From 2-12-FULL-35-15 sp036386835 (GTDB lineage Bacteria; Bacteroidota; Bacteroidia; 2-12-FULL-35-15), in assembly GCA_036386835.1 (NCBI GenBank), contig DASVUX010000039.1, forward strand, positions 38,227-102,226: 64,000 bases of DNA. The letters are read 5' to 3'. This document shows, piece by piece, positions 43,419 through 52,494 of this stretch. A model generated the notes under the pieces. It was not told the DNA's origin, ran no database searches, and saw only the letters and a list, made by a program, of their open reading frames with translations. The position numbers were made by a program, and so were the translations under genes. The stretch's first letter is position 1; every line of letters begins with the position of its first letter.

Positions 43419-43798
43419 TAGCAGTAAGAGCAAAAATTAAGGACATTAAATACGAATCTACTACAGCAAATAAGGGCGATCTGTTCGCCCTTATTTTTTT
43501 TTAAGGATTAACCATTTACGAATTAGTAAGGCATTGTATCTTGTAAGCTATGCCAGGTGCAGAATGGTAATACCAAAGCATGAATGGGAATATCGCAGAT
43601 TGGGTATAGGAGGATACAAAACGAATGTTTATTTTTACATTTAAAATCAGAATTACAAATGGCCTCATTTTCTCTAAAATCACTGGTATTATCTCAACTA
43701 TCCATGCACGATAAGCATTTATGGAAAAGCATATGATTCAGTTAATCTTGTAATAGTTTTATCTAACGTACACTCCCTGGTTTCCGGCTCTTTTAACC
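43419..43798. other. Intergenic region after the serine hydrolase
   Basis: 380 bases. Apart from the terminator at 43469-43502 there is no gene-like frame or recognisable structure. Confidence 0.5.
43469..43502 (+). terminator. Terminator after the serine hydrolase gene
   Basis: AATAAGGGCGA pairs with TCGCCCTTATT, followed by nine T. Confidence 0.8.
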
Positions 43799-44956
43799 AT
43801 GAAAAACACTTACGCATTAATCCAGGATTATTTCTTTAACAGTGCGTATTCATTTACGTTGTTTGGACTGTATGCTGTAACTGTTGCGCCTTTCATCAAC
43901 AACTTCATTGAATTCGGTGAGCCAAATGCTTTTGTTGGCCTGTTTGGATTGGCTGTCCTTATTGCAGAGTTCTTCGCATTGAAATACAAAATAAAAGTTA
44001 TACGTGTCAGGACTCAATTGAAACGCCTTGAGTTCAAGAAACGAACAGGCATTGATGTAATTCCTACAATTACACCGGGTGTGCTGTTTGGTTTATTTAC
44101 ACGGCTTGTATTTCATGTGATCATTATCATGATATGTATGAGCTCTCTTGGGTTTGATTGTGATGAACGAAAAATGTCGCCAGCAGGAGTCCTGGCAATA
44201 ATGGGGGGATTTCTACTTGAAATCGGAGGGATCACCTATTTTTTTATCAAGCAGGATATTTATACAGATATTCCGGACAGTAAAAAGCTTTTCAGGGAAG
44301 AAGTAAAAGAAGATAATGAATGGGCAAAAGCAAATCTGATAAACGAGCTGAATAAATATTCCCATAAAAAGGAAGTTACCGCAAATATCATACTGCAGAT
44401 TTTTTCCTGCATGCTTTTTTCCACGTTCTGGCAATATATCAATACCAATGGGATCGAGACCCTTATCACCCTTCATCGACTTAACAGTGGTGCAATTGGC
44501 ACCTTTATACTATTATTCCCTGTGATGGTAGCCACTATTATTGTTGGGTTGCGGCCAATGCAAATAGCTTACTGGATAGAAAGTTCATTACTGGCATTCA
44601 GTTCACATGAAAAAAAGAAAAACTGGATAATCTATTTAACTGTAGGCGTATTTGCTTGCGCACCAACTATAATTAAATATTTTGAAATCTTCATTCTCCG
44701 GATACCAGGGAGCGCCACTGCGGAATTCCCCGAATATTTGGAATACCTGATCACATTTGCACTTTTCGTTTCTGTTCTTTGGATCGAGCTCAGAATGCTG
44801 AAAAGTAAGGAGCCGGAAACAGTACCTACACTACTTAATCAGCAGTCGGTTGAAAATATGATTGCAGAGATTATTGACGGGCAGAATAGAAATATAGGAA
44901 CTCAAAAGGTTAAGTTAATACCACATAGAAGAAAGATGCTGCATAAAAAGGCTTAA
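43799..44956 (+). CDS. Hypothetical polytopic membrane protein
   Basis: 385 residues with seven or so hydrophobic segments (for example YSFTLFGLYAVTVAPFI, AFVGLFGLAVLIAEFFAL, LVFHVIIIMICMSSLGF, VLAIMGGFLLEIGGITYFFI, and a C-terminal pair near 245-320), interrupted by a hydrophilic loop around residues 155-195. No transporter motif is recognised. The C-terminus is a long soluble tail ending in RRKMLHKKA. It has no near partner on the same strand. Confidence 0.6.
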   Translation: MKNTYALIQDYFFNSAYSFTLFGLYAVTVAPFINNFIEFGEPNAFVGLFGLAVLIAEFFALKYKIKVIRVRTQLKRLEFKKRTGIDVIPTITPGVLFGLFTRLVFHVIIIMICMSSLGFDCDERKMSPAGVLAIMGGFLLEIGGITYFFIKQDIYTDIPDSKKLFREEVKEDNEWAKANLINELNKYSHKKEVTANIILQIFSCMLFSTFWQYINTNGIETLITLHRLNSGAIGTFILLFPVMVATIIVGLRPMQIAYWIESSLLAFSSHEKKKNWIIYLTVGVFACAPTIIKYFEIFILRIPGSATAEFPEYLEYLITFALFVSVLWIELRMLKSKEPETVPTLLNQQSVENMIAEIIDGQNRNIGTQKVKLIPHRRKMLHKKA

Positions 44957-45159
44957 AACTTCATTTGCACCCGTCTTCCCCGCCTATCGTCAATACAGGT
45001 TGTACCATACCTATAACAACCTAAGAAGATTCTGCCACATACCTCCAAAACAAATCCGATTTCGGGTTCAGGGAATTGAAATCCAGACTTGGCACATTTA
45101 TTAAATAGTATAGTAAGGTGATTTAATATATCATCAATGTTTAATTAAAACTAAAAACC

Positions 45160-45459
45160 ATGGCAAAGAAGAATAAAACAGTTCTTGAACGAATTGGCGA
45201 AGTAGTGCATGACCTGGGTGCAGGTTTACTAAATGCAGGACCAACAAGAACAACGGCAGCAACAACTGCCAGGAAAAGCCCGGCAAAAAAATCTGCCGCA
45301 AAAGCTCCGAAAAAGGCTGCAAAGAAAGCTGTAACCAAAACGGTTAAGACGGCACCTAAAAAGGCCGCCAAAGCATCTTCTAAAACAGCTCCTAAAAAAG
45401 CTATAAAGAAAACCGCGAAGAAGGGCGTAAAAAAAACAGCTAAACGAGCGGGTAAATAA
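45160..45459 (+). CDS. Histone H1-like lysine/alanine-rich DNA-binding protein
   Basis: 99 residues. After a short N-terminal part (MAKKNKTVLERIGEVVHDLG) the protein is a chain of AKKA/KKA/TAPKKA-type repeats, the pattern of eukaryote H1 tails and bacterial Hc1/AlgP-like proteins. It should bind DNA or RNA electrostatically and affect nucleoid compaction. It is monocistronic with its own terminator. The low-complexity sequence makes exact family assignment impossible. Confidence 0.8.
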   Translation: MAKKNKTVLERIGEVVHDLGAGLLNAGPTRTTAATTARKSPAKKSAAKAPKKAAKKAVTKTVKTAPKKAAKASSKTAPKKAIKKTAKKGVKKTAKRAGK

Positions 45460-45474
45460 TAAATCTTAAAGAAT

Positions 45475-45510
45475 AAAAAAAAGCGAAGCAGGCCCTGTTT
45501 CGCTTTTTTT
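45475..45510. terminator. Terminator after the histone-like gene
   Basis: An A-rich run, AAGCGAA-CA and TG-TTCGCTT, then a T run. It contains one bulge position. Confidence 0.75.
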
Positions 45511-45567
45511 ATGTTTCATTCATTTAAAAATGGCACAAATATTTGCTTTAAGTTAAAAACAATTTGT

Positions 45568-46347
45568 ATGAAGATAGCTACTTACAATGTTAATGGCGTT
45601 AACGGGAGGCTCCCCGTCCTGCTTCGCTGGCTCCAGGAAACCAAACCGGATGTAGTCGGCTTACAGGAATTAAAGTCACCCAATGAAAAATTTCCTGAAA
45701 CAGCACTGCTTAATATAGGTTACAAAGCAATATGGCATGGTCAAAAAAGCTGGAATGGAGTGGCGTTACTGGTAAAGAAGAAGTTCACATTTGAAGATGT
45801 AACCCGGGGATTACCCGGTGATCCGCTGGACCTTCAAAGCCGGTATATCCAGGCGAAGATCAATGGCATAACTATAGGCTGCATTTATCTCCCTAACGGA
45901 AATCCCGCGCCCGGTCCTAAATTCGATTATAAACTAGCCTGGTTCAACAGGCTGAACACTTATGCAAAAAAGCTTATAAAATTGAACACACCTGTAATCC
46001 TCATCGGTGATTATAATGTAATCCCTACAGAATTTGATGTTTATAAGCCCGAGAATTTTGTTAAAGATGCGGTCTTCTTCCCTGAAACAAGAGCTGCTTA
46101 CAAGAAACTCTTAAAGCAGGGCTGGATAGATTCAATACGTTTTCTTTATCCTGACAAAAGGATTTATACTTTCTGGGATTACTTCCGGAACGCTTATAAC
46201 CGTGATGCAGGCCTTCGCATGGACCATTTACTCCTGAGCCCGGGTTTGGAAACCAGGCTAAAAAAAGCTGTAGTTGACCGTCACGTGAGAGGCTGGGAAA
46301 AAACAAGTGATCATGCACCCGTGTGGATCGAGATAAAGGACAAATAA
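45568..46347 (+). CDS. xth: Exodeoxyribonuclease III (AP endonuclease)
   Basis: 259 residues from MKIATYNVNGVNGRL, the usual N-terminus; the longer frame from 45511 would begin inside the terminator. Catalytic residues are visible: VGLQELKS (Glu metal ligand), GDYNVIPTEFDVY (Asp-Asn pair), RMDHLLLSP and the final TSDHAPVWIEI (Asp-His). It cleaves DNA 5' to abasic sites and removes 3' nucleotides in base-excision repair. Confidence 0.93.
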   Translation: MKIATYNVNGVNGRLPVLLRWLQETKPDVVGLQELKSPNEKFPETALLNIGYKAIWHGQKSWNGVALLVKKKFTFEDVTRGLPGDPLDLQSRYIQAKINGITIGCIYLPNGNPAPGPKFDYKLAWFNRLNTYAKKLIKLNTPVILIGDYNVIPTEFDVYKPENFVKDAVFFPETRAAYKKLLKQGWIDSIRFLYPDKRIYTFWDYFRNAYNRDAGLRMDHLLLSPGLETRLKKAVVDRHVRGWEKTSDHAPVWIEIKDK

Positions 46348-46350
46348 GTT

Positions 46351-47109
46351 TCAGCCCTGCATTGACTTATTAATGGTTTCTGCGTTTTTAAAAGCATCTC
46401 CCATTGTATTATTAAAATACGCATACACCGTTTTGCCTTCTTCCATCCATTCTTTTACATAGCTGGCATATTCGGCAAGAAAAGAATCTGAATAACTTTC
46501 CCGGTAATTTCCCGTAGGCCCATGGAAGCGGAGGTATATAAAATCCGTTTCATGATAGACCATTGGCGTGGATGACTTGGGAATATCCTGTACTACAATG
46601 CCAGCTTGATACTTATTCAAAAGGTCATATACCTTCCCCTCATACCATGACCTGTTCCTGAATTCAACAGCTATGTTCCATTGCTGGTCCTTGTTGTTAT
46701 ACTGGACGCATTTTAAGAGTATTTCCAGCTGCATAAGATTTTCCCTGCCGCAGCTTGGCGGGAATTGAATGAGGATACAACCTTTTTTATCCCCGGCATG
46801 GGCCGCAATTTCAAAGAACCTCTGCACATCCGTTTCCTTGAACTCCAGTTCTTTTTGATGTGTGATCTCTTTCCAAAGCTTCAATGTAAACTTAAAATCC
46901 GCCGGGACCAATGTGGTCCATTTTGTAATTGTTGTGGCAAGCGGAAGCTTATAGAAAGTACTGTTGATCTCTATGCTGTTGAAGAATGTTGCATAATACG
47001 TTAAACGAGTGGCGGCCTGGAACTCTTCAGGATACAGATATTTAGGTACCGGAAGCTGGAGTCCGCTTAACCCGCAATAAAACTTTCCTATTTGCTTTGG
47101 CTTTTTCAT
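46351..47109 (-). CDS. DUF72 family protein
   Basis: 252 residues. It shows the DUF72 (YecE-like) TIM-barrel pattern: KFYCGLSGLQ, TRLTYYATFFNSIEINSTFYKLP, FKFTLKLWKEITHQKEL, GCILIQFPPS, NIAVEFRNRSWY and FIYLRFHGPTGNYRESY. The biochemical role is unsettled in the literature. It is convergent with exonuclease III, with a 3-bp gap, and its first codons overlap the 5' region of the divergent gene. Confidence 0.85.
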   Translation of the reverse strand: MKKPKQIGKFYCGLSGLQLPVPKYLYPEEFQAATRLTYYATFFNSIEINSTFYKLPLATTITKWTTLVPADFKFTLKLWKEITHQKELEFKETDVQRFFEIAAHAGDKKGCILIQFPPSCGRENLMQLEILLKCVQYNNKDQQWNIAVEFRNRSWYEGKVYDLLNKYQAGIVVQDIPKSSTPMVYHETDFIYLRFHGPTGNYRESYSDSFLAEYASYVKEWMEEGKTVYAYFNNTMGDAFKNAETINKSMQG

Positions 47110-47291
47110 TTTATATTATTCCATTCACTTCTATAATAAAAATGGGCCAACATCACCGGGACAAAAATACTCTTTATGGAAACCTCAAAACTTTACGTCT
47201 TATAATAAATTTAGTCTGTAAATACCAAAGAATAGCTTTTAGTGTTATTTCAGAGAAATCGTCCCCCTATCTGTTAAATGTCTTAATCGTG

Positions 47292-48077
47292 ATGAAAACG
47301 TTATTTCCCGCTTCAACAAGTACTGCTATCTTAATATGTATCCCGATCATTATTATCAGTGCTTCCTTTATTCTCCAGCCGCCTCTTCAGAACAACTTTA
47401 ATATACCTTATATCAAGCATAACAAACCAAAAACAACAGCCTGTCTCTCTCCTGTTTACATGATGAATGCCTGGTATGAACTTGAAGGCCTGCACAAGTT
47501 TGAGGACACTTTAGATCTGGCCACAACTGACGAAGAAAGAACCTTTGTGCCACGCTATGAATTTTATGAGGATCCCGGAAAGAATACAAAAACCAGGTTC
47601 TCTAATAACGGCTTAATGATCCTTGTAGATACTTTAAATGAGATCAGCATGGTTAAAAGGCCGATCTGGGCAAATTATTTATTCCTCAGAAGCTTCGATG
47701 AAAACAGAAAGCTCCGTCAGGATGACACGCTGATAATGGAAGTTAAAAGTTTCCCGGTTTATATTACTAATATGGATCCTGAAAGATCAGCAACGCTTGA
47801 ACAGCAGGACGGCAGTGCAATGATAGTCGCCCAGTCACTTGACAAGAATAACAAATGGAGAAATATTGAATACTGGTCGCATAGCTGGTGCGGCAACAGT
47901 TATGGAACAACCGTTATACCGCCCCGCCATTATTTATTTACGCGGGGAGTGAAATGCAGTGGAGAAAGAAAATCCAGATGCAGATTAAAACTAATGACTC
48001 AGAATGATAGTCTGTTTTCCAATGAATTTTTCATGAATATTAACGAGACCCAGTTTAGGTCACCAAAGCAAGAATGA
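47292..48077 (+). CDS. Hypothetical membrane-anchored or secreted protein
   Basis: 261 residues from the ATG at 47292, chosen because it begins with a signal/anchor (ILICIPIIIISASFIL); the longer frame from 47097 has an unconvincing N-terminus and crosses the divergent gene. The rest is a beta-rich soluble region (RNIEYWSHSWCGNSYGT, RHYLFTRGVKCSGERKSRCRLKL) with three Cys. No family is recognised. It is probably an envelope protein. A hairpin shared with the convergent PhnA gene follows. Confidence 0.6.
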   Translation: MKTLFPASTSTAILICIPIIIISASFILQPPLQNNFNIPYIKHNKPKTTACLSPVYMMNAWYELEGLHKFEDTLDLATTDEERTFVPRYEFYEDPGKNTKTRFSNNGLMILVDTLNEISMVKRPIWANYLFLRSFDENRKLRQDDTLIMEVKSFPVYITNMDPERSATLEQQDGSAMIVAQSLDKNNKWRNIEYWSHSWCGNSYGTTVIPPRHYLFTRGVKCSGERKSRCRLKLMTQNDSLFSNEFFMNINETQFRSPKQE

Positions 48078-48109
48078 TAGAAACAGCCATAATTCTGGCT
48101 GTTTCTATC
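48076..48109. terminator. Bidirectional terminator between the unknown gene and phnA
   Basis: GATAGAAACAGCC and GGCTGTTTCTATC form a perfect 13-bp stem; its right arm touches the stop codon of the minus-strand gene. Confidence 0.85.
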
Positions 48110-48669
48110 TACAAAGATTTTTTTACATATTTAGTAAGGATCACTATTGTCTGATCATTGATCTTTCCTTCTATCTGTTCATTATTATCATGAACGAGTT
48201 TTATTTTCTTTACCACAGTACCTTTGGAAGCTGAAAAGCTTGTGCCTTTCACATTCAGCTGCTGCGTTAAAACAACAGTGTCATCGTTCTGCAGCTTATT
48301 GCCGAAAGCATCAATATGAACATCGGGCACTTCAAAGGCTGTCATCGCCCATTGAACCACTTTCTCATCCCAATCTACAGAACTTAACAGGTTACCCGCC
48401 CAGTCCTCATTCTTATAATTCTGCAAAATCCGGTAGCTTAATGCCAGGATGCTCGTATGGGGGCTCCAGATGCTCCCTTCAAGGCAGCGCCAGTGAAACC
48501 CCGAATCCTTGCTGTCAATAGCGGTAAGGCAGGTGTCGCAAAGTGCCACCTGGTTCTCTATAGAGTCGTCTGTTTTAGGACTAACGGTGTACTCATGATC
48601 TGCATTTTCAGCATTACATAACTCACATAAACCGGTATTTCTTTCTTTTAATTTCCCGCTAATTGCCAT
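48109..48669 (-). CDS. phnA: PhnA/YjdM-type zinc-ribbon protein
   Basis: 186 residues. The N-terminal zinc ribbon has CELC (C14, C17) and CDTC (C44, C47). The C-terminal PhnA domain shows VHIDAFGNKLQNDDTVVLTQQLNVKGTSFSASKGTVVKKIKLVHDN..QTIVILTKYVKKSL, the classic D-x-x-G-N-x-L pattern. The name comes from phosphonate operons, but no phosphonate gene is nearby and the function is unclear. The middle region (about 60-115) is longer than in the short E. coli form. Confidence 0.88.
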   Translation of the reverse strand: MAISGKLKERNTGLCELCNAENADHEYTVSPKTDDSIENQVALCDTCLTAIDSKDSGFHWRCLEGSIWSPHTSILALSYRILQNYKNEDWAGNLLSSVDWDEKVVQWAMTAFEVPDVHIDAFGNKLQNDDTVVLTQQLNVKGTSFSASKGTVVKKIKLVHDNNEQIEGKINDQTIVILTKYVKKSL

Positions 48670-48728
48670 AATTACTATTTGAATAATTGATAAAGGAGCT
48701 TCTCCGGTTCGGTCATTTAATTATGCCG

Positions 48729-50339
48729 TCAATCGCATTTTTTTCCTTTTAAGCGATCAAGGTTCTTTTCAATATACTTTTCTGAAGTGATCAGTGCTTT
48801 CTGGATCCTTCGTGCGTAATAAATGCTGTCCATCACTTCCTTATTCTTTTCATGCAGCTGTTCATATGCCCTGCCGACCTGGTCTTTTTGCGCTTCGATG
48901 ATCTGCTTCTGTCTTTGTGTCACTTTAAACCGGTTGAAAATGAAAACCAGGAATACCGCTACCAGGATCAAACCGCCAAATAAAGCATAACGTAAAGTTT
49001 TTTCCTGCCTCAGGCTTGCATCCTGTACAGCGAATAAAGCATCCTGGACTTTTCGTTCCTGTGCATTCCTCGCGGAATCGGCTGCTGACTTCTTTTCATA
49101 TTCATACTTCAGGTGGTTCTTCAGTGCAACCTTTTTATTTGTTTCATTATTAATGCTGTCGCGCATATTCACATGCAGCTCATGCATATCAAGTGCTCTT
49201 TTCCACTCTCCCCTTCCACTGTATAATTTCCATAAATTACCAGCTGAATTACTTATTTCCTGTGGGTATCCGAGCTCCTTCGACAAGCTGAGCGATGTGT
49301 TGAAGTATTTCTCCGCTTTTGGCAGTTCATTCTTTATAATACAGATCTGTCCCATCCGGTTATTGACAAATGCCATCCCCCACTTATCGCCCAGCTCTTC
49401 AAAATAGCGGAGGCTCCTGGAGTAGGACTCTTCTGCTTTCTTATAATCCCCGTTCTGCTCATGCAGTGTTCCTAAATTCTTTTCTGTACTGGCAACACCC
49501 TGCTTATCCCCCACCTCCAGGCGAACCTTCAATGCTTCCCTGTAATAATAAAATGCGGAATCATAATTCTTCAGGTCTTTAAAAAGCTCTCCGAATGCAT
49601 TCAATGCAAAGCCGATACTGTATTTTTCGTGCGCGGCAGTGTAAAGCGACAAGCTTTTACGGAAATAGGTCCGGGCCTCAGGATAATTCTCCTGGTCTTT
49701 GTAAACGAACCCGATATTAAGCAGGCTCGTAGCGATCCCGGATGAGTCCTTTAATTCTTCATCAATCTTAAGTGACCGCATATAATAATTCAGGGCTTCC
49801 CGGACTTTACCCTGTTTCAGAAAGATCAAGCCTATATTATTATAAGAAGAAGACATGCCTTTCTTGTCACCGATCTTCATTTTTATCAGAAGACTTTTAT
49901 TATGATAAAAGAGCGCGTCCTCCAGCCTGCCCTGATCCTTATATATCGCACCCATATTATTCAGAATAGTTCCTTCATCCTTTACACGGTTCAGCTTTTG
50001 AGTAATTACAAGGGCTTTTTTATTATATGATAAAGCGGCTTTAATATCACCGAATTGCTCAAAGAGAAACGCTATCCATCCATAGGCATCAATAAGACCT
50101 TTTTCATCATTACTTGTTTCTGCAAGATCTTTTGCCGCAATGCAGTATTTCAGCGAGGTTTCGGGAGAAGAGTCATAATATTCTCCGGCAAGCCGGATCA
50201 GCGCAGCGGCTTTGATGGAATCGTGTGCTTTTCCTGCAACTATTTTATTGAGCGAGTCCACAACCGCAGCGTTCTGGGCTAAAAAATGCCCGGGATAAAA
50301 AAAGGCTGTGATCAGAAAACACAATAATTTCTGCTTCAT
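48729..50339 (-). CDS. TPR-repeat protein with membrane helix (signalling-type architecture)
   Basis: 536 residues. A signal peptide (MKQKLLCFLITAFFYPGHFLAQ) is followed by about eight tetratricopeptide repeats (for example GTILNNMGAIYKDQGRLEDALFYHNKSLLI), one membrane helix (YALFGGLILVAVFLVFIF, about residue 455) and a short cytoplasmic end with DSIYYARRIQKALI. This end matches the coiled coil that in many relatives leads into a SpoIIE-type phosphatase or histidine kinase, but here the protein stops about 30 residues later. It is likely a sensor or scaffold that lost or never had a catalytic output domain. Confidence 0.8.
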   Translation of the reverse strand: MKQKLLCFLITAFFYPGHFLAQNAAVVDSLNKIVAGKAHDSIKAAALIRLAGEYYDSSPETSLKYCIAAKDLAETSNDEKGLIDAYGWIAFLFEQFGDIKAALSYNKKALVITQKLNRVKDEGTILNNMGAIYKDQGRLEDALFYHNKSLLIKMKIGDKKGMSSSYNNIGLIFLKQGKVREALNYYMRSLKIDEELKDSSGIATSLLNIGFVYKDQENYPEARTYFRKSLSLYTAAHEKYSIGFALNAFGELFKDLKNYDSAFYYYREALKVRLEVGDKQGVASTEKNLGTLHEQNGDYKKAEESYSRSLRYFEELGDKWGMAFVNNRMGQICIIKNELPKAEKYFNTSLSLSKELGYPQEISNSAGNLWKLYSGRGEWKRALDMHELHVNMRDSINNETNKKVALKNHLKYEYEKKSAADSARNAQERKVQDALFAVQDASLRQEKTLRYALFGGLILVAVFLVFIFNRFKVTQRQKQIIEAQKDQVGRAYEQLHEKNKEVMDSIYYARRIQKALITSEKYIEKNLDRLKGKKCD

Positions 50340-50366
50340 TTCTAAAAAAGCATTTTGAATACTATA

Positions 50367-50394
50367 TAAAAAAGCCCCTGCATACAGGGGAGCC
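50367..50394 (-). terminator. Terminator after the SPFH gene
   Basis: On the minus strand CCCCTG and CAGGGG pair around a TATG loop and are followed by a T run. Confidence 0.7.
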
Positions 50395-50406
50395 TAAATT
50401 GCAAGA

Positions 50407-51354
50407 CTACTTCACCTGGACCATTGTACTATTACCACTTCCTAATACAGTGGTTGGATTAATCCCGTTCCAGGTGGAAACTTTGATATATTCAATATAC
50501 AATGGAGTTAGTTCCTGCTTTTTCTTCTTCATTGCCTGGGCTTCACCGTCAGCCTCTATAATCGCTGCCTGCGCTTTCCCTGATGCCTGGATCACAGCAA
50601 ATGCAGAATCCGCCCTTGCTAAGGCAACTCTTTGGTCCCCCAGCGCTATTTCAACAAGCTTCCTGCTTTGGGCTTTCTGAACATCCTGGATAGCGACTGT
50701 TTTATCCTCTATGGCTTTCTGCAATGCAGGTGGAGGAACAATATTAGTACGAAGCTGTGAAACGGTGAACCACTTAGATACTCTCTTGTTACACTCAGCA
50801 ACAATGGCGGCTTCGAATTTCTCACGCTCATTAAAAACGTCATCTACTGTCCACCTGTTTGCAACATCTGCCACAGCGCCCACAATCGCAGTCTTAAGCC
50901 AGCCATCCTCGATCTGTTTAACATCCAGACGCAGGTTCTGAAACATATCGCCCACTGCTCCCGGGACTAATGCATAATTAAATGTTGGTTTTATATTCGC
51001 AACAAATCCGCCTTTTGTAATTACGATCTGATCTGCATATTCAATATGCTGCTGAAAAGTCGGGAACTCAAAAAGATCTTCTGTCCATGTATTAAAGGTC
51101 ACCCAACCCGTTTTATATTCGTATGTTGAAACACCCCTGGCATCACCCGTAAGATTTACTTTGATACCAACATGGCCTGCATCCACTCTTTCGATCTCAT
51201 AGGGCTGAATAAGCGCCAGGAGAATCCCTGTAAATAAGATCAATGCGGGTTTGACCAGCACCTTTCGCCCTTCTGTCCTGATAAGCCCCCTCACTTTCAG
51301 TGCCACACCCAGGGCAAGAATTAATGCAACACCAAAAATAACAAGACTGATCAT
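50407..51354 (-). CDS. SPFH/band 7 (prohibitin-like) protein
   Basis: 315 residues. Two hydrophobic segments at the N-terminus (ISLVIFGVALILALGVALKV and LILFTGILLALIQPY) precede the SPFH domain (VDAGHVGIKVNLTGDARGV...), and a helical assembly region follows (QDVQKAQSRKLVEIALGDQR, AQAAIIEADGEAQAMKKK). Such proteins form membrane oligomers that scaffold proteases or mark microdomains. It overlaps a small membrane protein gene by 4 bp at its start, so the pair is an operon. Confidence 0.87.
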   Translation of the reverse strand: MISLVIFGVALILALGVALKVRGLIRTEGRKVLVKPALILFTGILLALIQPYEIERVDAGHVGIKVNLTGDARGVSTYEYKTGWVTFNTWTEDLFEFPTFQQHIEYADQIVITKGGFVANIKPTFNYALVPGAVGDMFQNLRLDVKQIEDGWLKTAIVGAVADVANRWTVDDVFNEREKFEAAIVAECNKRVSKWFTVSQLRTNIVPPPALQKAIEDKTVAIQDVQKAQSRKLVEIALGDQRVALARADSAFAVIQASGKAQAAIIEADGEAQAMKKKKQELTPLYIEYIKVSTWNGINPTTVLGSGNSTMVQVK

Positions 51355-51539
51355 AGATTTAAGAATTTTTGAATTGTTTTAACTGAATATTTAAGATAGT
51401 AAACAAGAATGACGAGCAATATGATCCCGGTTATAGCGGAAAGCAAAAGACTGCATTCGCGATTAACCATATACTCGAAATATAATCCCGACAGGATTAG
51501 CATAAGAGCGGAAGCAAACAGGAAAACGACTAATTTCAT
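51351..51539 (-). CDS. Small membrane protein coupled to the SPFH gene
   Basis: 62 residues from MKLVVFLFASALMLIL; the upstream in-frame start at 51572 adds 11 residues and is less likely. Two predicted helices (about 3-20 and 30-50). Its stop overlaps the ATG of the SPFH gene by 4 bp, a sign of coupled translation. No known family is seen. It may be an accessory subunit of the SPFH assembly. Confidence 0.6.
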   Translation of the reverse strand: MKLVVFLFASALMLILSGLYFEYMVNRECSLLLSAITGIILLVILVYYLKYSVKTIQKFLNL

Positions 51540-51743
51540 TAATTGGAGCGGGAATAATGTTGTGTAGATCAAAACTACAAAAAAAGATTAACAGTTCCGC
51601 CTGCCTTTATAATTTCCATTCAGGTTCCGCATAAGTTTCCCTGCCCCATTAAAAAATCCTCTCAGCGAAATTTCCTTCATACGGGCCTTTGACGGTTCTA
51701 TCTTTACAGTAGAATTAACCATTATAAACCTAAAATATAAACC

Positions 51744-51935
51744 ATGAAAACGTTCATATCATTAGCAATTGCCAGCATTTTGTTGCTGCCATCGTGCAAA
51801 AAAAGTGAGATCCAGGATGTACAACCAATCAACCAGGTGCAGGGGGATGCTGTTGAGCCGCAAAAAACGCTCGAAACAGGTGAAAATGACATCCAGCATT
51901 TCGGTCCTGAACAGGAAGAAACACAACATTATTAA
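51744..51935 (+). CDS. Small lipoprotein
   Basis: 63 residues. The signal peptide MKTFISLAIASILLLPSC ends in a lipobox (LLLPSC), after which the sequence is hydrophilic and acidic (KKSEIQDVQPINQ...GPEQEETQHY). It is probably anchored to a membrane by the modified Cys at residue 18. A terminator follows. No function is apparent. Confidence 0.65.
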   Translation: MKTFISLAIASILLLPSCKKSEIQDVQPINQVQGDAVEPQKTLETGENDIQHFGPEQEETQHY

Positions 51936-51957
51936 AAACAAAGTTTTTTGAATTCAG

Positions 51958-51987
51958 CGGGAAGCCTTCATGGGTTTCCCGTTTTTA
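51958..51987 (+). terminator. Terminator after the small lipoprotein gene
   Basis: CGGGAAGCC and GGGTTTCCCG form a stem with one mismatch, then a T run. It may also serve the convergent gene. Confidence 0.7.
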
Positions 51988-51994
51988 TTTAAGA

Positions 51995-52456
51995 TTACCG
52001 CAGGTCTTCAAAAGCATCTTTTATATTATTCCAGGCCTCATCCAGGGCGATGATCCTCGGTTTAAGGAAAGAAATTATTTCCGGCCAGGTGGACTTATCA
52101 TATATATTTACCTTATCGGCCTCGGTATAGATCTTTGATATCACTCTGCCGTGTTCATCTTCTGCATCCATTTTCCAGGTCCATTCTTCGTTAAGTATCC
52201 CGTGGATCATAGAACGGAAACTACTGAACCTGTCGAAATACAATTCCCGCCATAAAGGATCCGGGTGCGTGACCCGGATAGAAATAGAAGCTGATTCCTG
52301 GTCAGCATGCATCCTGAAGTAGATATGCTTGAATCCTGTATGATAATTGATCCAGTTTGTACTTTGGCCTTCACTATTTGCGTGGAGCGCCATGTATTTC
52401 CCAAACGCGATCCAGAACTCCTGCTTTAATTTTGCTGTTTCCGATTTTGAATACAT
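51995..52456 (-). CDS. DUF4268 family protein
   Basis: 153 residues. The DUF4268 pattern is visible: KQEFWIAFGKYMAL, NWINYHTGFKHIYFRMHADQESASISIRVTHPD, and IHGILNEEWTW. DUF4268 appears both as a stand-alone protein and joined to nuclease-like domains, and its biochemical role is not settled. It lies 38 bp downstream of the SET-domain gene on the same strand. It is convergent with the lipoprotein gene. Confidence 0.78.
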   Translation of the reverse strand: MYSKSETAKLKQEFWIAFGKYMALHANSEGQSTNWINYHTGFKHIYFRMHADQESASISIRVTHPDPLWRELYFDRFSSFRSMIHGILNEEWTWKMDAEDEHGRVISKIYTEADKVNIYDKSTWPEIISFLKPRIIALDEAWNNIKDAFEDLR

Positions 52457-52494
52457 TTCGTTTTATTACACTGATAACGGTTTTTACTATTCCA

